Shown in pieces: positions 7,045-16,062 of a stretch of DNA of 23,733 bases. The position numbers were made by a program, and so were the translations under genes. The notes beneath the pieces were generated by a model. It made no database searches. It was not told the origin of the DNA and was given only the letters and a program-made list of their open reading frames with translations. Positions within the stretch are counted from its first letter, which is position 1, and each line of letters opens with the position of its first letter. Source of the stretch: JACQGD01 sp045628725 (GTDB lineage Bacteria; Patescibacteriota; Saccharimonadia; Saccharimonadales; Saccharimonadaceae); assembly GCA_045628725.1 (NCBI GenBank), contig JAZQPT010000034.1, forward strand, positions 1-23,733, written 5' to 3'.

Positions 7045-9064
7045 TCGTCAAGCGTTGATATTTATTTACCTGCTCTGCTAATTGTCTATATTGTACCAAA
7101 TCTTCACCCGATTCGACGAACTTTCGGGCGGCACGCTGTGCGCGAGCGATCAGTTGAGTGTCTGCGAGCGTTGCGATTTGCAGATTCAGCGCTCCGTGCT
7201 GTGCCTTACCGTAAATCTCACCGGGCCCACGCATAGTCAGATCTACCTCTGCAAGATGAAATCCGTCATTGGACTTTTCGATCTCACGTAGGCGCTGAGA
7301 AGGCTTGGTACTGTCACTCATAACGAGGTAGCAGTAGCTTTGATGAGATGATCGCCCAACGCGTCCACGCAGCTGGTGTAGCTGGCTAAGGCCGAATCTA
7401 TCGGCGTTCTCGATGAGCATCGCTGTCGCATTTGGCACATCGACTCCTACTTCGACAACGGTTGTACTGACAAGGATATCGATATCGCCTTTTGCAAATG
7501 ATTGCATGACGGCGTCTTTTTCTTCAGACTTTAATTTACCGTGCAGTAACCCGATTTTACGGTGTTTAAATATTGAATTTTGTAATTTCACGTACTCTGC
7601 TTGGACGCTTTTTATTTCGTTATCTGGATTGTCATCAATAAGACTACAAATAACATACGCCTGACGACCGGCAGCGATCTCTATATCTATCTTTTCATAC
7701 AGCTGTGCAGCGCTGTTGGGCGACCATATCTTCGTCGCAATCGGTTTACGCCCTTTAGGTAGTTCGTTTAGGATACTAACGTCAAGTTCGCCGTACACTG
7801 TCAATGCCAGACTACGCGGAATCGGAGTGGCGGTCATGGCTAACAGGTGCGGCATTCGCTCTGATTTATTGAGCAACTCTTGCCGCTGCTTTACGCCAAA
7901 TCTGTGCTGTTCATCGATAGCGACAAACCCAAGATTATTAAATCGTACTGTTTCTTGGATAAGCGCGTGCGTACCAACAACAACGTCGACGCCGCCGTTT
8001 GCAATCATTTCGTACAGTGTCGCACGTGCCGTCCCCTTTACGCTACCCGACAACAATCCAATCGTTAGACCAAACGGCACGAGCAGCTTGGTTAGCGTTT
8101 CTGCGTGCTGTGAGGCCAGGATTTCCGTCGGAGCCATGATTGCCGACTGAAACCCTGCATGGGCGGCTGCACGCGCCGCTAGTCCCGCTACGACCGTCTT
8201 GCCAGACCCTACGTCACCTTGCAACAGCCGGTTCATTGGTGACTCGCGTTCAAAATCTTGAATAATCTCCCATGCCGCCCGACGCTGCGCACCGGTTAAA
8301 TCAAACGGCAGCTGCTTCACAAAATCAGCAACAACTTTTTGATCAAACGGGATATGCCAACCGTCAAGTGTTGCGTTCGCCTGCTTATTGAACTGACTAG
8401 CAAGGAGCAACTGGAACAATTCCTCAAACCCTAGACGTTCACGTGCTACCGTTACTTCGTCCATCGATTCTGGAAAATGCATTTTTAGCAGCGCTTGGCC
8501 CGTCGAGAGGAGTTTTTCTGTCTGTATAATATCTGTAGGCAATGTCTCTGGGTACATTGATATGAGCGGTTTTAGCTCGGTCAGAATTTTTCGCACTACT
8601 TGGCTTTTAAGGCCTTTAACCGCTCGGTATACCGGCACTATTCGATCAGTGGACACAGGAATGTCACTCACCTTTTCGGCACTTGGATTTGTTAGTTGAT
8701 ACCTGTTGTAGTTGAATTCAAATTCACCCGAAAAGAAGAACTCTTCGCCTGATTTAAGTTGCTTTTCGCGGTATGGCTGATTAAACCACACGGCCTGTAG
8801 TTTACCCGTGTCATCGGCAAGCGTCGCCGTCGTAATTCGCAGCCCCCGCCGAACAGGTCGTGTGGCTACTTTTTCGCACCGCGCACGAATCGTCCGCTTT
8901 CCTGGGCTAATATCCTCAATCGAAGTAGACTCAGAAAAATCTTCATACTTCCGAGGCAGAAGCATCACGAGATCATTAACAGTGTGAATTCCGGCCAAAG
9001 CAAACTGCTCGGCCGTCTTTTCACCAACTCCTTTTACTGAATCAATTCGCGCGCTTAATTGCAT
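7034..9064 (-). CDS. recG: ATP-dependent DNA helicase RecG
   Basis: A 676-residue RecG, close to the family's usual length of about 690. RecG drives reversal of stalled replication forks and branch migration of Holliday junctions. The N-terminal wedge/OB region spans about residues 1-150 (VKGVGEKTAEQF, LLPRKYEDFS). Helicase motifs follow: Walker A GDVGSGKT (283-290), DEQHRFGV (384-391, the RecG form of motif II), an SAT-like MTATPIPR, and GRVGRSSHQSYCYLV near the C-terminus. The start has no Shine-Dalgarno, and an extended -10 lies eight bases before the ATG. The phospholipase-like gene and rsmD follow closely and probably share the transcript. Confidence 0.96.
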   Translation of the reverse strand: MQLSARIDSVKGVGEKTAEQFALAGIHTVNDLVMLLPRKYEDFSESTSIEDISPGKRTIRARCEKVATRPVRRGLRITTATLADDTGKLQAVWFNQPYREKQLKSGEEFFFSGEFEFNYNRYQLTNPSAEKVSDIPVSTDRIVPVYRAVKGLKSQVVRKILTELKPLISMYPETLPTDIIQTEKLLSTGQALLKMHFPESMDEVTVARERLGFEELFQLLLASQFNKQANATLDGWHIPFDQKVVADFVKQLPFDLTGAQRRAAWEIIQDFERESPMNRLLQGDVGSGKTVVAGLAARAAAHAGFQSAIMAPTEILASQHAETLTKLLVPFGLTIGLLSGSVKGTARATLYEMIANGGVDVVVGTHALIQETVRFNNLGFVAIDEQHRFGVKQRQELLNKSERMPHLLAMTATPIPRSLALTVYGELDVSILNELPKGRKPIATKIWSPNSAAQLYEKIDIEIAAGRQAYVICSLIDDNPDNEIKSVQAEYVKLQNSIFKHRKIGLLHGKLKSEEKDAVMQSFAKGDIDILVSTTVVEVGVDVPNATAMLIENADRFGLSQLHQLRGRVGRSSHQSYCYLVMSDSTKPSQRLREIEKSNDGFHLAEVDLTMRGPGEIYGKAQHGALNLQIATLADTQLIARAQRAARKFVESGEDLVQYRQLAEQVNKYQRLTTLN

Positions 9065-9072
9065 GTATCTTT

Positions 9073-9081
9073 ATAGTACCA
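9073..9081 (-). promoter_or_regulatory. Extended -10 promoter of recG
   Basis: TGG-TACTAT on the minus strand ends eight bases before the recG ATG, so the mRNA is predicted to be leaderless or nearly so. No strong -35 is seen. Confidence 0.4.
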
Positions 9082-9160
9082 ATATTACACACCTGCAGTC
9101 GAGGGGTGATGATATACGGCGCCGACAGGTATGTCGCGTCTTAGAAGCAAGCGCCGCTGT

Positions 9161-10942
9161 TTATTTAAATAAGATTCCTTCAAGTTCTCTAGAGATTCCC
9201 TCTAAAGCCTGCGACGTGACGATATATTGAGCGTCGATAGCGATCGGATCTTTATCGTGCACTTCTTCAAACCACTGCACGTAGAATTTAATCTTAGGCT
9301 CTGTGCCACTCGGTCGTATCGTTATGCGGCGACGTTCATCGCCTAATTCAAGCACGACAACGTTTCCTTTAATACAATCTATGTCTGTTACAGCACCTGT
9401 TTGTACATCAGTGCGCTTCAAATCAGCGTAGTCGAGCACTGCCGTCACTTCGTGCTCGCCAATATGCGACGGAGCAGCCGTCCGTAGTCCTGACATAATT
9501 GATTGCATTCGTTCAAAACCATCTGCGCCAGGGCTAACGGCATTGTCCAATCGCTCAATATACATGCCGTGCTCTGCATACAGTTCAAACAATCGGTCTT
9601 GTAGCGTCTTACCTACTGACTTTAATTCTGCAGCGTATTCTGCAAGTGGAAGTGCGCCCGTCGCACCGTCTTTGTCGCGTGCATAGTCGCCTTTTAGTAA
9701 TCCGTAGCTTTCTTCACCGCCTATGACAAATATTTCATCTGAATTTTCTTTGCTATGGATTAATTCGCCGATATATTTAAACCCAACTAGGAAGTTGTCG
9801 TATATAGTGACGTCATATTTGCGAGCGATACTCGTCAAAAGATCAGTGGTTACAATTGTTTTTGCAATGTAGTGCTTGTTGGTGAGCGTACCTTTTTGCT
9901 GCTTTTTAAGTAGCACGTAATCTGCCGCTAGCGCCGCAGACTGATTACCGTTTAGATAAAACGGCTCATCGCCAACTCGGACGACTACGCCAATTCGGTC
10001 TGCGTCAGGGTCATTCGTAATAGCGATATCTGCCTGTTCTGCGAGCATTTGTGCAACAGCGCGGTCGTTTGCGGCTTTTTCTTCAGGATTTGGCTTTCCA
10101 TTTTCGATTGTTGGAAAATGTCCGTCAGGTGTCATCTGATCTTTTACCTCGCTGATACTATCGAATCCAGCTGCGCGAAGCGCCGGTAAGACATTTGTTT
10201 GACCAGCACCATGTAATGGCGAATAAACGATAGATAGTTCACGTGCCGTACCTTCGGCCTGATTAACCACCGCTTCAATATATGCATCGTCCACGGCTTT
10301 ACCGATAATAGATATTTTACCTTGGACAACAGCATCGTCAAAAGGCGTCGAGTTGATAGACGTAATAGCGGTAGCGGCGGCAAGCACACCTTCTGCATGA
10401 GGCGAGACAAGCTGACCTCCGTCGTTCCAATACGCTTTAAAGCCATTGTCCGCAGGCGGATTATGACTCGCGCTGATTACAATACCAATCGCCGCTTTAA
10501 AGTGCCTAACCGCAAAACTTAGTTCTGGCGTAGAACGAAAACTATCAAATATGTACACCTTGAAACCACTCGCTGCACACACTTCTGCGACGTAGCGACT
10601 TAACTCAGGCGAGCTTAGTCGCGTATCGTAGGCGATCACTACGCCTTTGGCTGGAGCATCGGAGTCAGCTTTTATAGCGTATTCGCACAGCGCTTGTGCC
10701 GACTCACCAATCGTTACTCGGTTGATACGATTTGACCCAATTCCAGTCGTTCCACGGCGTCCACCCGTTCCAAACTCTACTACCTTGAAAAATGAATCTT
10801 CGAGAGATTTCCATTCTTCGTTTGCAATTAATGTTTCAAGCTCTCGCTTGTATTCAGCGTATTTTGGCTCATTGAGCCAAGTAGTAATATTAGCAACTGC
10901 ATCTTTAGATAGGTGTTCGTGGGCAGCATCTGGTAGAGCCAT
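9161..10942 (-). CDS. Phosphoglucomutase/phosphomannomutase (alpha-D-phosphohexomutase)
   Basis: A 593-residue enzyme of the alpha-D-phosphohexomutase superfamily, long like Bacillus PgcA. It interconverts hexose 1- and 6-phosphates through a phosphoserine, supplying nucleotide-sugar precursors. Visible motifs are GRRGTTG near residue 61, the catalytic loop SASHNPP (157-163, Ser159), the metal loop DPDADR (311-316), the sugar-binding GGEES (408-412) and the phosphate-binding RPSGTEPK (543-550). All catalytic motifs are intact. The ATG is preceded by a strong GGAGG at 10949-10953, seven bases away. It follows tyrS on the same strand but has its own extended -10 in the 57-base gap. Whether glucose or mannose phosphate is preferred cannot be told. 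Confidence 0.93.
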   Translation of the reverse strand: MALPDAAHEHLSKDAVANITTWLNEPKYAEYKRELETLIANEEWKSLEDSFFKVVEFGTGGRRGTTGIGSNRINRVTIGESAQALCEYAIKADSDAPAKGVVIAYDTRLSSPELSRYVAEVCAASGFKVYIFDSFRSTPELSFAVRHFKAAIGIVISASHNPPADNGFKAYWNDGGQLVSPHAEGVLAAATAITSINSTPFDDAVVQGKISIIGKAVDDAYIEAVVNQAEGTARELSIVYSPLHGAGQTNVLPALRAAGFDSISEVKDQMTPDGHFPTIENGKPNPEEKAANDRAVAQMLAEQADIAITNDPDADRIGVVVRVGDEPFYLNGNQSAALAADYVLLKKQQKGTLTNKHYIAKTIVTTDLLTSIARKYDVTIYDNFLVGFKYIGELIHSKENSDEIFVIGGEESYGLLKGDYARDKDGATGALPLAEYAAELKSVGKTLQDRLFELYAEHGMYIERLDNAVSPGADGFERMQSIMSGLRTAAPSHIGEHEVTAVLDYADLKRTDVQTGAVTDIDCIKGNVVVLELGDERRRITIRPSGTEPKIKFYVQWFEEVHDKDPIAIDAQYIVTSQALEGISRELEGILFK

Positions 10943-10977
10943 GTGTATCCTCCGTAATGTTAGGTCTTCGAACCTTT

Positions 10978-10986
10978 ATTATAACA
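10978..10986 (-). promoter_or_regulatory. Extended -10 promoter of the phosphohexomutase gene
   Basis: TGT-TATAAT on the minus strand lies between tyrS and the mutase start and gives a leader of about 30 bases carrying the GGAGG site. The -35 is poor. Confidence 0.5.
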
Positions 10987-10999
10987 CTATCCGTATAGC

Positions 11000-12268
11000 T
11001 TATCGAACGAGGATAAAGGTATTTTTGCCTTTTCGTATAAGTGCAGGTTCTTGGAGCGTCTCGTCGGCTTGTATTTTTTGACCGTTTTTACTAATTGCAC
11101 CACTTTGAATCATACGGCGCGCTTCGCCGTTGCTGCTGCAGACTCCGGTGCGCGTTAGTGCCTCGACGACAGTCGTAGTTGGCTCAATATCGACACCATT
11201 CATAGTCGTAGGGACACGCTCACGAGTAGGTATTTCGCTGGCAAGCAACTCAATATCGTCTGCCGAAAGGCTTGAAAATTCACCTTTTCCAAATAGTACT
11301 TCAGTTACGCGCCGCGCACTTTCAGCGCCTTCTTCACCATGAGCAAGTTTTGTTACTTCGTAGGCTAGTTTCTTTTGTGCAGGACGTGCGCTAGGATTAG
11401 ACTCCTGTTGAGCAGCAAGTTCGCTTACTTGTTGTTTATTCAATAAAGTATAGATTTTTATATAATCCATCACGCCTTCATCGTCAACATTCAACCAAAA
11501 CTGGTAAAACTTATAAATACTTGTTTTGCGAGCGTCAAGCCAAACCGCACCCTCTTCGGATTTACCAAACTTACGGCCGGTTGATTTGTTAATGATCAGC
11601 GGTGCAGTCCATACATGCGCCTCTGCGCCCTCGATTTTTCGTACCAGCTGAACGCCAGAGAGACTATTACCCCATTGATCCGCGCCGGCGATCTGTAAAG
11701 TCACTTGGTTATTGCGGTACAGATGAAGGAAGTCATAGCCTTGTATTAAAGAGTAGCTAAACTCAGCATAGCTAATACCGGCTCCGCCTTCGCCAATCCG
11801 AGATTTGATAAAATCACGTCCCAGCATCTCACTTAACGGGACGTTTTTGCCGACTTCTCGCAGGAATGAAAGATAATTTATGTTCTTGAACCAATCATAG
11901 TTATCGACGAGGTCAAACGACAACCCCTTAAAGAGACTTTGGTACTGCTGGGCAATACCTGCTTTGTTGTGCTCTACTTCTTCGACTGACTTTAGATTTC
12001 GCTCGTCTGCTCTACCGTCAGGATCGCCGATCATTCCTGTCGCTCCACCAACAAGTAATGTCGCCTGGTGACCATGCGCAATAAAATGACGAATCATCAT
12101 CGCCATCGCCATCTGCCCGATATGCATACTGTCGGCGCTAGGGTCTACACCCCAGTAAAATTTGATAGGTTCACCATCAAGCTGTTTTACATCGTCAAAA
12201 GTAGTTTGATTTACAAAACCGCGCCACTGCAACTCTTCGGATAATGTCATGTCGTTTGTCTCTGTCAT
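11000..12268 (-). CDS. tyrS: Tyrosyl-tRNA synthetase
   Basis: A 422-residue class I synthetase that charges tRNA-Tyr. The nucleotide-binding fold shows the HIGH variant HIGQ (49-52) after FYWGVDPSADSM, the tyrosine pocket segment AGADQWGNSLSG (194-205) and the KMSKS variant KFGKS (233-237). An S4-type RNA-binding domain covers about residues 355-420 (RTGVCSSNGEARRMIQSGAISKNG is its core, broken here only for reference to start T369 region). The length is typical of bacterial TyrS. The ATG at 12268 lies nine bases after an extended -10, with no Shine-Dalgarno. A second in-frame ATG is at codon 7. It diverges from the penicillin-binding protein gene. Confidence 0.96.
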   Translation of the reverse strand: MTETNDMTLSEELQWRGFVNQTTFDDVKQLDGEPIKFYWGVDPSADSMHIGQMAMAMMIRHFIAHGHQATLLVGGATGMIGDPDGRADERNLKSVEEVEHNKAGIAQQYQSLFKGLSFDLVDNYDWFKNINYLSFLREVGKNVPLSEMLGRDFIKSRIGEGGAGISYAEFSYSLIQGYDFLHLYRNNQVTLQIAGADQWGNSLSGVQLVRKIEGAEAHVWTAPLIINKSTGRKFGKSEEGAVWLDARKTSIYKFYQFWLNVDDEGVMDYIKIYTLLNKQQVSELAAQQESNPSARPAQKKLAYEVTKLAHGEEGAESARRVTEVLFGKGEFSSLSADDIELLASEIPTRERVPTTMNGVDIEPTTTVVEALTRTGVCSSNGEARRMIQSGAISKNGQKIQADETLQEPALIRKGKNTFILVR

Positions 12269-12277
12269 ATAGTCATT

Positions 12278-12286
12278 ATTGTAGCA
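12278..12286 (-). promoter_or_regulatory. Extended -10 promoter of tyrS
   Basis: TGC-TACAAT on the minus strand ends nine bases before the tyrS ATG, predicting a leader of about three bases. It is back to back with the promoter of the penicillin-binding protein gene. Confidence 0.5.
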
Positions 12287-12325
12287 AACAATTTGCGAAA
12301 AGGCCTATTTGCATAGTTGTAATGG

Positions 12326-12334
12326 TGCTATAAT
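12326..12334 (+). promoter_or_regulatory. Extended -10 promoter of the penicillin-binding protein gene
   Basis: TGC-TATAAT, a consensus extended -10, with a weak A/T-rich -35 area. Predicted start is near 12341, giving a leader of about 27 bases. Confidence 0.6.
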
Positions 12335-12367
12335 GAATAACAATATTGCTTATGGGAATAAAATACT

Positions 12368-15043
12368 GTGTCTAAGAAACCATCGTCGCGCAAATTGAGC
12401 GTCTATTCAAACTTGGCGCATAAGCGTCGCACCAAAAAAGATGTGGTTGCCCGTAAAAAGGCAGAGTATCTTGCAACACTTCCAAAACAACCCGTCAAGA
12501 GATTTATGACACGCTTGCACCCTAAACGTGTTGCAGGTTACTGGTTTAGTAAAAAAGGTGCATTAATGGGAGCTAAGATTGCGGGCGTTTTTGCCATCTT
12601 AATCGTACTGCTGGTCGGTGGTGCATTTGCCTATTACCGCAAAGACCTTGATGCGATTCGCCCAGGCGAATTATCAAAGCGTGTCCAGACGACGGTGACA
12701 AAATATTATGCACGCGATGGCACAACACTACTATGGGAAGATAAAGGCGACGGCGACTATAAATTAGTTGTTGACGGCAAACAGATCAGCCCATTAATGA
12801 AAAAAGCAACGATAGCTATCGAAGATAAAGATTTTTATAGCCACAGCGGAGTAAGTATCACAGGATTAACACGTTCGCTTGTTAATAATGCCCAGGGCGG
12901 CAGCGTGCAAGGCGGCTCTACCCTTACGCAGCAGCTCGTTAAGCAGGTATTCTTTGCTGACGAAGCACAAAAACGAGGCGTTAACGGTATACCTCGTAAG
13001 ATAAAAGAGATGATTCTGTCTGTAGAAGTAGAGCGCATGTACGACAAAAACCAAATCTTAAACCTCTATTTGAATGAGTCACCGTATGGCGGTCGACGAA
13101 ATGGTGTTCAATCAGCAGCAAAGACATACTTCGCTAAAGATGCCAAAGACCTAAACCTTGCTGAATCAGCTTTGCTTGCCGCAATTCCAAATCAGCCAGG
13201 ACTCTACGACCCATATAACCTCGCCGGTCGAGAGGCGCTCGTCGCCCGTCAACACAAGACGCTCAACGCCATGGTAGAGACCGGTGCCGTCACTCAGCGC
13301 GAGGCAGACGAAGCGAAGGCAGTACCTATCCTTGATTCGATCCAGCCCCAGTCAGCTCAATTTGGCGACATAAAGGCACCCCATTTCGTACAGATGGTAC
13401 GCAGTCAGCTTGAGTCCGAACTCGGTAAAGCGACCGTCGGCAAAGGCGGCTTAACCGTTAAAACGACATTGGATTATCGTATACAGCAAAACCTCGAACA
13501 GAGCTTCAATAAAATGTTCGTCGAAGACTGTGAAGGATACAAGGCAACTTCATATAACTGTAAACCAAACTATGCAGGATTCGAAAACGGCGCCGCTACT
13601 GTCGAAGATACTCAAACTGGTCAGATAATCGCCCTCCAAGGCAGTAAAAACTTTGACACAGAAGGATTCGGCCAAGATAACGCAGCGACCGCTTACATCC
13701 AGCCTGGGTCATCAATCAAGCCTTTCGTATTTGCAAAGCTACTCTCTGACCAAGGTGATCCAGCTAAGAACATCTACGGCAGCGGCACCGTCATTCCCGA
13801 TGTTCGCACCAGCTTTGAAAATGGCACCTACAAACCTAACAATGCCGATAAGGGATTCCGTGGCAATATTTCATTACGACAGGGATTGGCGCTATCGCGA
13901 AATATTCCGACGATAAAAGCAATGGACATCGCGGGAGTTCAGCCGTCACTAGAGCTCATCCGTGCAGCTGGCGACACTGGCTACTGTACGCAAGGTGCTG
14001 ATCAGCAAGTAGGTCTAGCTGCAGCAATCGGCGGATGTGGCGCCAAACAGACTGAACACGTTAACGCGTTCTCTACCCTCGCGAGAAACGGCGTTGCTAA
14101 AAAGCAGACTACCGTTCTTGAAGTAAAGAACAGTCAGAACGAGACATTGAAGTCATGGAAAGACGAAGAAGGCAAAAAAGTTATAGATCCGCAAGTAGCC
14201 TATATCCTTGCCGATATCCTCAGTGACGACAATGCACGATCCGGTCTCTACGGCCGTAATCTACCGGGACTCGTCGTCGATCAGGGTCGTGTTAAAACGG
14301 CAACAAAGACAGGTACATCTGACGTAGACGGCAAATCACGCGATATATGGATGATGAGCTATAGCCCGGCTGTAACAATGGGCGTATGGCTAGGAAACAC
14401 GAACGCCAAAGCACTCACAAACGGTAACTCATCTATCCCAGGACCAATCATAAATTCCGTCATGACGTTCGCTCACCAAGAAGTTTACGCAAAAGATGGC
14501 AGATGGAAGCAAGGCGACTGGTACGCTCAACCTGAAGGCATACAAAAGATCGGTAAAGAGATTTATCCATCTTGGTATAACAAAAATGCTGCTCAGAAAA
14601 CAGCAAAGGTAACGTTCGATAAAGTATCCAAAAAGAAAGCAACTGACTGTACGCCACCTGCAGCCAGAATCGATATCGATACTATGCAGTCAAATGATCC
14701 CGTCACAAAGCGTGCAATTATTGTCGCACCCGACGGATATGACGGCAGCAAAGACGATGACATACATAAATGTGACGACACAAAACCAGGCGTCGCCAAT
14801 CCCGTCGTCGATGGCTGTAGCAATAAAGTCTGTAGTATCAGCGTTGCAGCAACGGCAGGCAAAAACCCACTTACTACTGTTACTGTAAAAGTCAACGGAG
14901 TGGTTGTCGGTACTAGTGGCGGCGGAACATTTACTGGAACTCATACATTTGCTGCAAGTGGCCCACAAACAATTACCGCAATCGTTAGTGATAGCGTAAT
15001 GTATACAGCAGAAAGTTCAGCCACTTACGACGTACCTGTCTGA
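12368..15043 (+). CDS. Class A penicillin-binding protein (transglycosylase/transpeptidase)
   Basis: An 891-residue bifunctional peptidoglycan synthase. A basic cytoplasmic tail (1-65) leads to one membrane anchor (about 68-90). The glycosyltransferase (GT51) domain has EDKDFYSHSG (152-161), GGSTLTQQ (182-189), KIKEMILS (211-218) and NLYLNESPYGG (232-242). The penicillin-binding transpeptidase domain has SSIK (448-451, the SxxK motif), SRN (510-512) and KTGTSD (647-652). A Thr/Ser-rich beta-sandwich-like extension fills the last 90 residues or so. Several extracytoplasmic cysteines (such as C388 and C398) might form disulfides. GTG is the start: no in-frame ATG exists before residue 47, and the ATG at 12352 is out of frame. 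A weak GGGA lies upstream. Confidence 0.95.
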   Translation: MSKKPSSRKLSVYSNLAHKRRTKKDVVARKKAEYLATLPKQPVKRFMTRLHPKRVAGYWFSKKGALMGAKIAGVFAILIVLLVGGAFAYYRKDLDAIRPGELSKRVQTTVTKYYARDGTTLLWEDKGDGDYKLVVDGKQISPLMKKATIAIEDKDFYSHSGVSITGLTRSLVNNAQGGSVQGGSTLTQQLVKQVFFADEAQKRGVNGIPRKIKEMILSVEVERMYDKNQILNLYLNESPYGGRRNGVQSAAKTYFAKDAKDLNLAESALLAAIPNQPGLYDPYNLAGREALVARQHKTLNAMVETGAVTQREADEAKAVPILDSIQPQSAQFGDIKAPHFVQMVRSQLESELGKATVGKGGLTVKTTLDYRIQQNLEQSFNKMFVEDCEGYKATSYNCKPNYAGFENGAATVEDTQTGQIIALQGSKNFDTEGFGQDNAATAYIQPGSSIKPFVFAKLLSDQGDPAKNIYGSGTVIPDVRTSFENGTYKPNNADKGFRGNISLRQGLALSRNIPTIKAMDIAGVQPSLELIRAAGDTGYCTQGADQQVGLAAAIGGCGAKQTEHVNAFSTLARNGVAKKQTTVLEVKNSQNETLKSWKDEEGKKVIDPQVAYILADILSDDNARSGLYGRNLPGLVVDQGRVKTATKTGTSDVDGKSRDIWMMSYSPAVTMGVWLGNTNAKALTNGNSSIPGPIINSVMTFAHQEVYAKDGRWKQGDWYAQPEGIQKIGKEIYPSWYNKNAAQKTAKVTFDKVSKKKATDCTPPAARIDIDTMQSNDPVTKRAIIVAPDGYDGSKDDDIHKCDDTKPGVANPVVDGCSNKVCSISVAATAGKNPLTTVTVKVNGVVVGTSGGGTFTGTHTFAASGPQTITAIVSDSVMYTAESSATYDVPV

Positions 15044-15071
15044 AGAGACAATCGACGGGTCGAAGAACCGC

Positions 15072-16046
15072 CTACTGGTTTTCGACGAGGTCGATAAGCG
15101 CAGCTTCTCGCGCTTGTGAAGTGTTCTTACGAGGAGAGCGAGCCTGTCGTGGTTTAGTCTGCTGGACAGGTCTTTGTCGCTGATTCTGTTCAGAATGGTA
15201 CTGTTTCTTGACAGGCATAGCTATTTCTTTTGGCTCAACAGGTTCAGTTCGCTCTTGGCGTACTGGAGCTTGCGATGATTGTGGCGCTCGGCCCTGTGCC
15301 TTAGCTTTTACGACGGTAGCAATCGGACGCTGCTTTGGTTGGACCTTCTCTTGATCAACTCGCTTCGCAAACATCATGCGACCTGCAGCAGTTTGTAGAC
15401 TGCGTATAAATTCGATTTCAACCGTCTGGCCAACATTTTTACTTGCTTGTTCAACGACAACCATCGTGCCGTCTTTAAGATATCCGACGCCCTGGTGGCT
15501 ATCTTGACCTTTTTGGACAAGTTCTAGAAGCATCTTCTCGCCGGGCAGATAGCTCATTCGTAGGCTCTGAGCAAGTTCATTGACGTTCAGAACAGGAATA
15601 CCTTCGACGACAGCAACTTTATTCAAGTTATAATCAATCGTGCATATGACTGAACCCGTGTGTTTCTTTGCGAGTACAAGCAGTCGCTCATCAACACCCT
15701 CCTGAGCCTTGCTGCCGTCCTGTAGGATGATTACATCGAGTAATTCCATATCTTGTAGCTCTTTTACGATATCGAGTCCGTAGCGAGCACGTGCGCGCTT
15801 GTCATGGTCTGCGTTATCTGCAAGGAACTGTAGTTCGCCAATGACAGAGCGTGGTATAGCGAGAGTATCGCCAATAAACCCTGATTTTGCAACCGCTATA
15901 ATTCGACCGTCAATCAGTACTGATGTATCAACAAGGATAAATCTCTTTCGCGTATTTGTTTGGCGCGGTAACTTCGTCACAAGATAGGTGACTTCGGCAA
16001 CCAACACAAGCAGTACTGCAATAATAACTAAATTTTCTGTATTCAT
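15072..16046 (-). CDS. Membrane-anchored PIN-TRAM domain protein (YacL-like)
   Basis: 324 residues from the ATG at 16046. An AGAAGG site eight bases upstream supports this start; the open frame runs further upstream but into radA. One membrane helix (about 5-25) precedes a PIN nuclease-like domain with the acidic residues D40 (LVDTSVLIDG), E71 (SVIGELQF), D119 and D138 (CTIDYN). A TRAM RNA-binding domain follows (about 175-230). The tail (231-324) is basic and rich in Gln, Pro and Arg. Firmicutes YacL has several membrane helices before PIN-TRAM; only one remains here. A membrane-tethered RNase is plausible but unproven. It sits 16 bases after radA, last in the clpC operon. Confidence 0.85.
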   Translation of the reverse strand: MNTENLVIIAVLLVLVAEVTYLVTKLPRQTNTRKRFILVDTSVLIDGRIIAVAKSGFIGDTLAIPRSVIGELQFLADNADHDKRARARYGLDIVKELQDMELLDVIILQDGSKAQEGVDERLLVLAKKHTGSVICTIDYNLNKVAVVEGIPVLNVNELAQSLRMSYLPGEKMLLELVQKGQDSHQGVGYLKDGTMVVVEQASKNVGQTVEIEFIRSLQTAAGRMMFAKRVDQEKVQPKQRPIATVVKAKAQGRAPQSSQAPVRQERTEPVEPKEIAMPVKKQYHSEQNQRQRPVQQTKPRQARSPRKNTSQAREAALIDLVENQ

Positions 16047-16062
16047 AATGATACCTTCTTTC

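Noticed and set aside
15059..15086. Stem-loop between the convergent penicillin-binding protein and PIN-TRAM genes as a terminator
   Set aside because: The stem (GTCGAA..AACC with GGTT..TTCGAC) is real, but no T run follows on either strand and it overlaps coding sequence.
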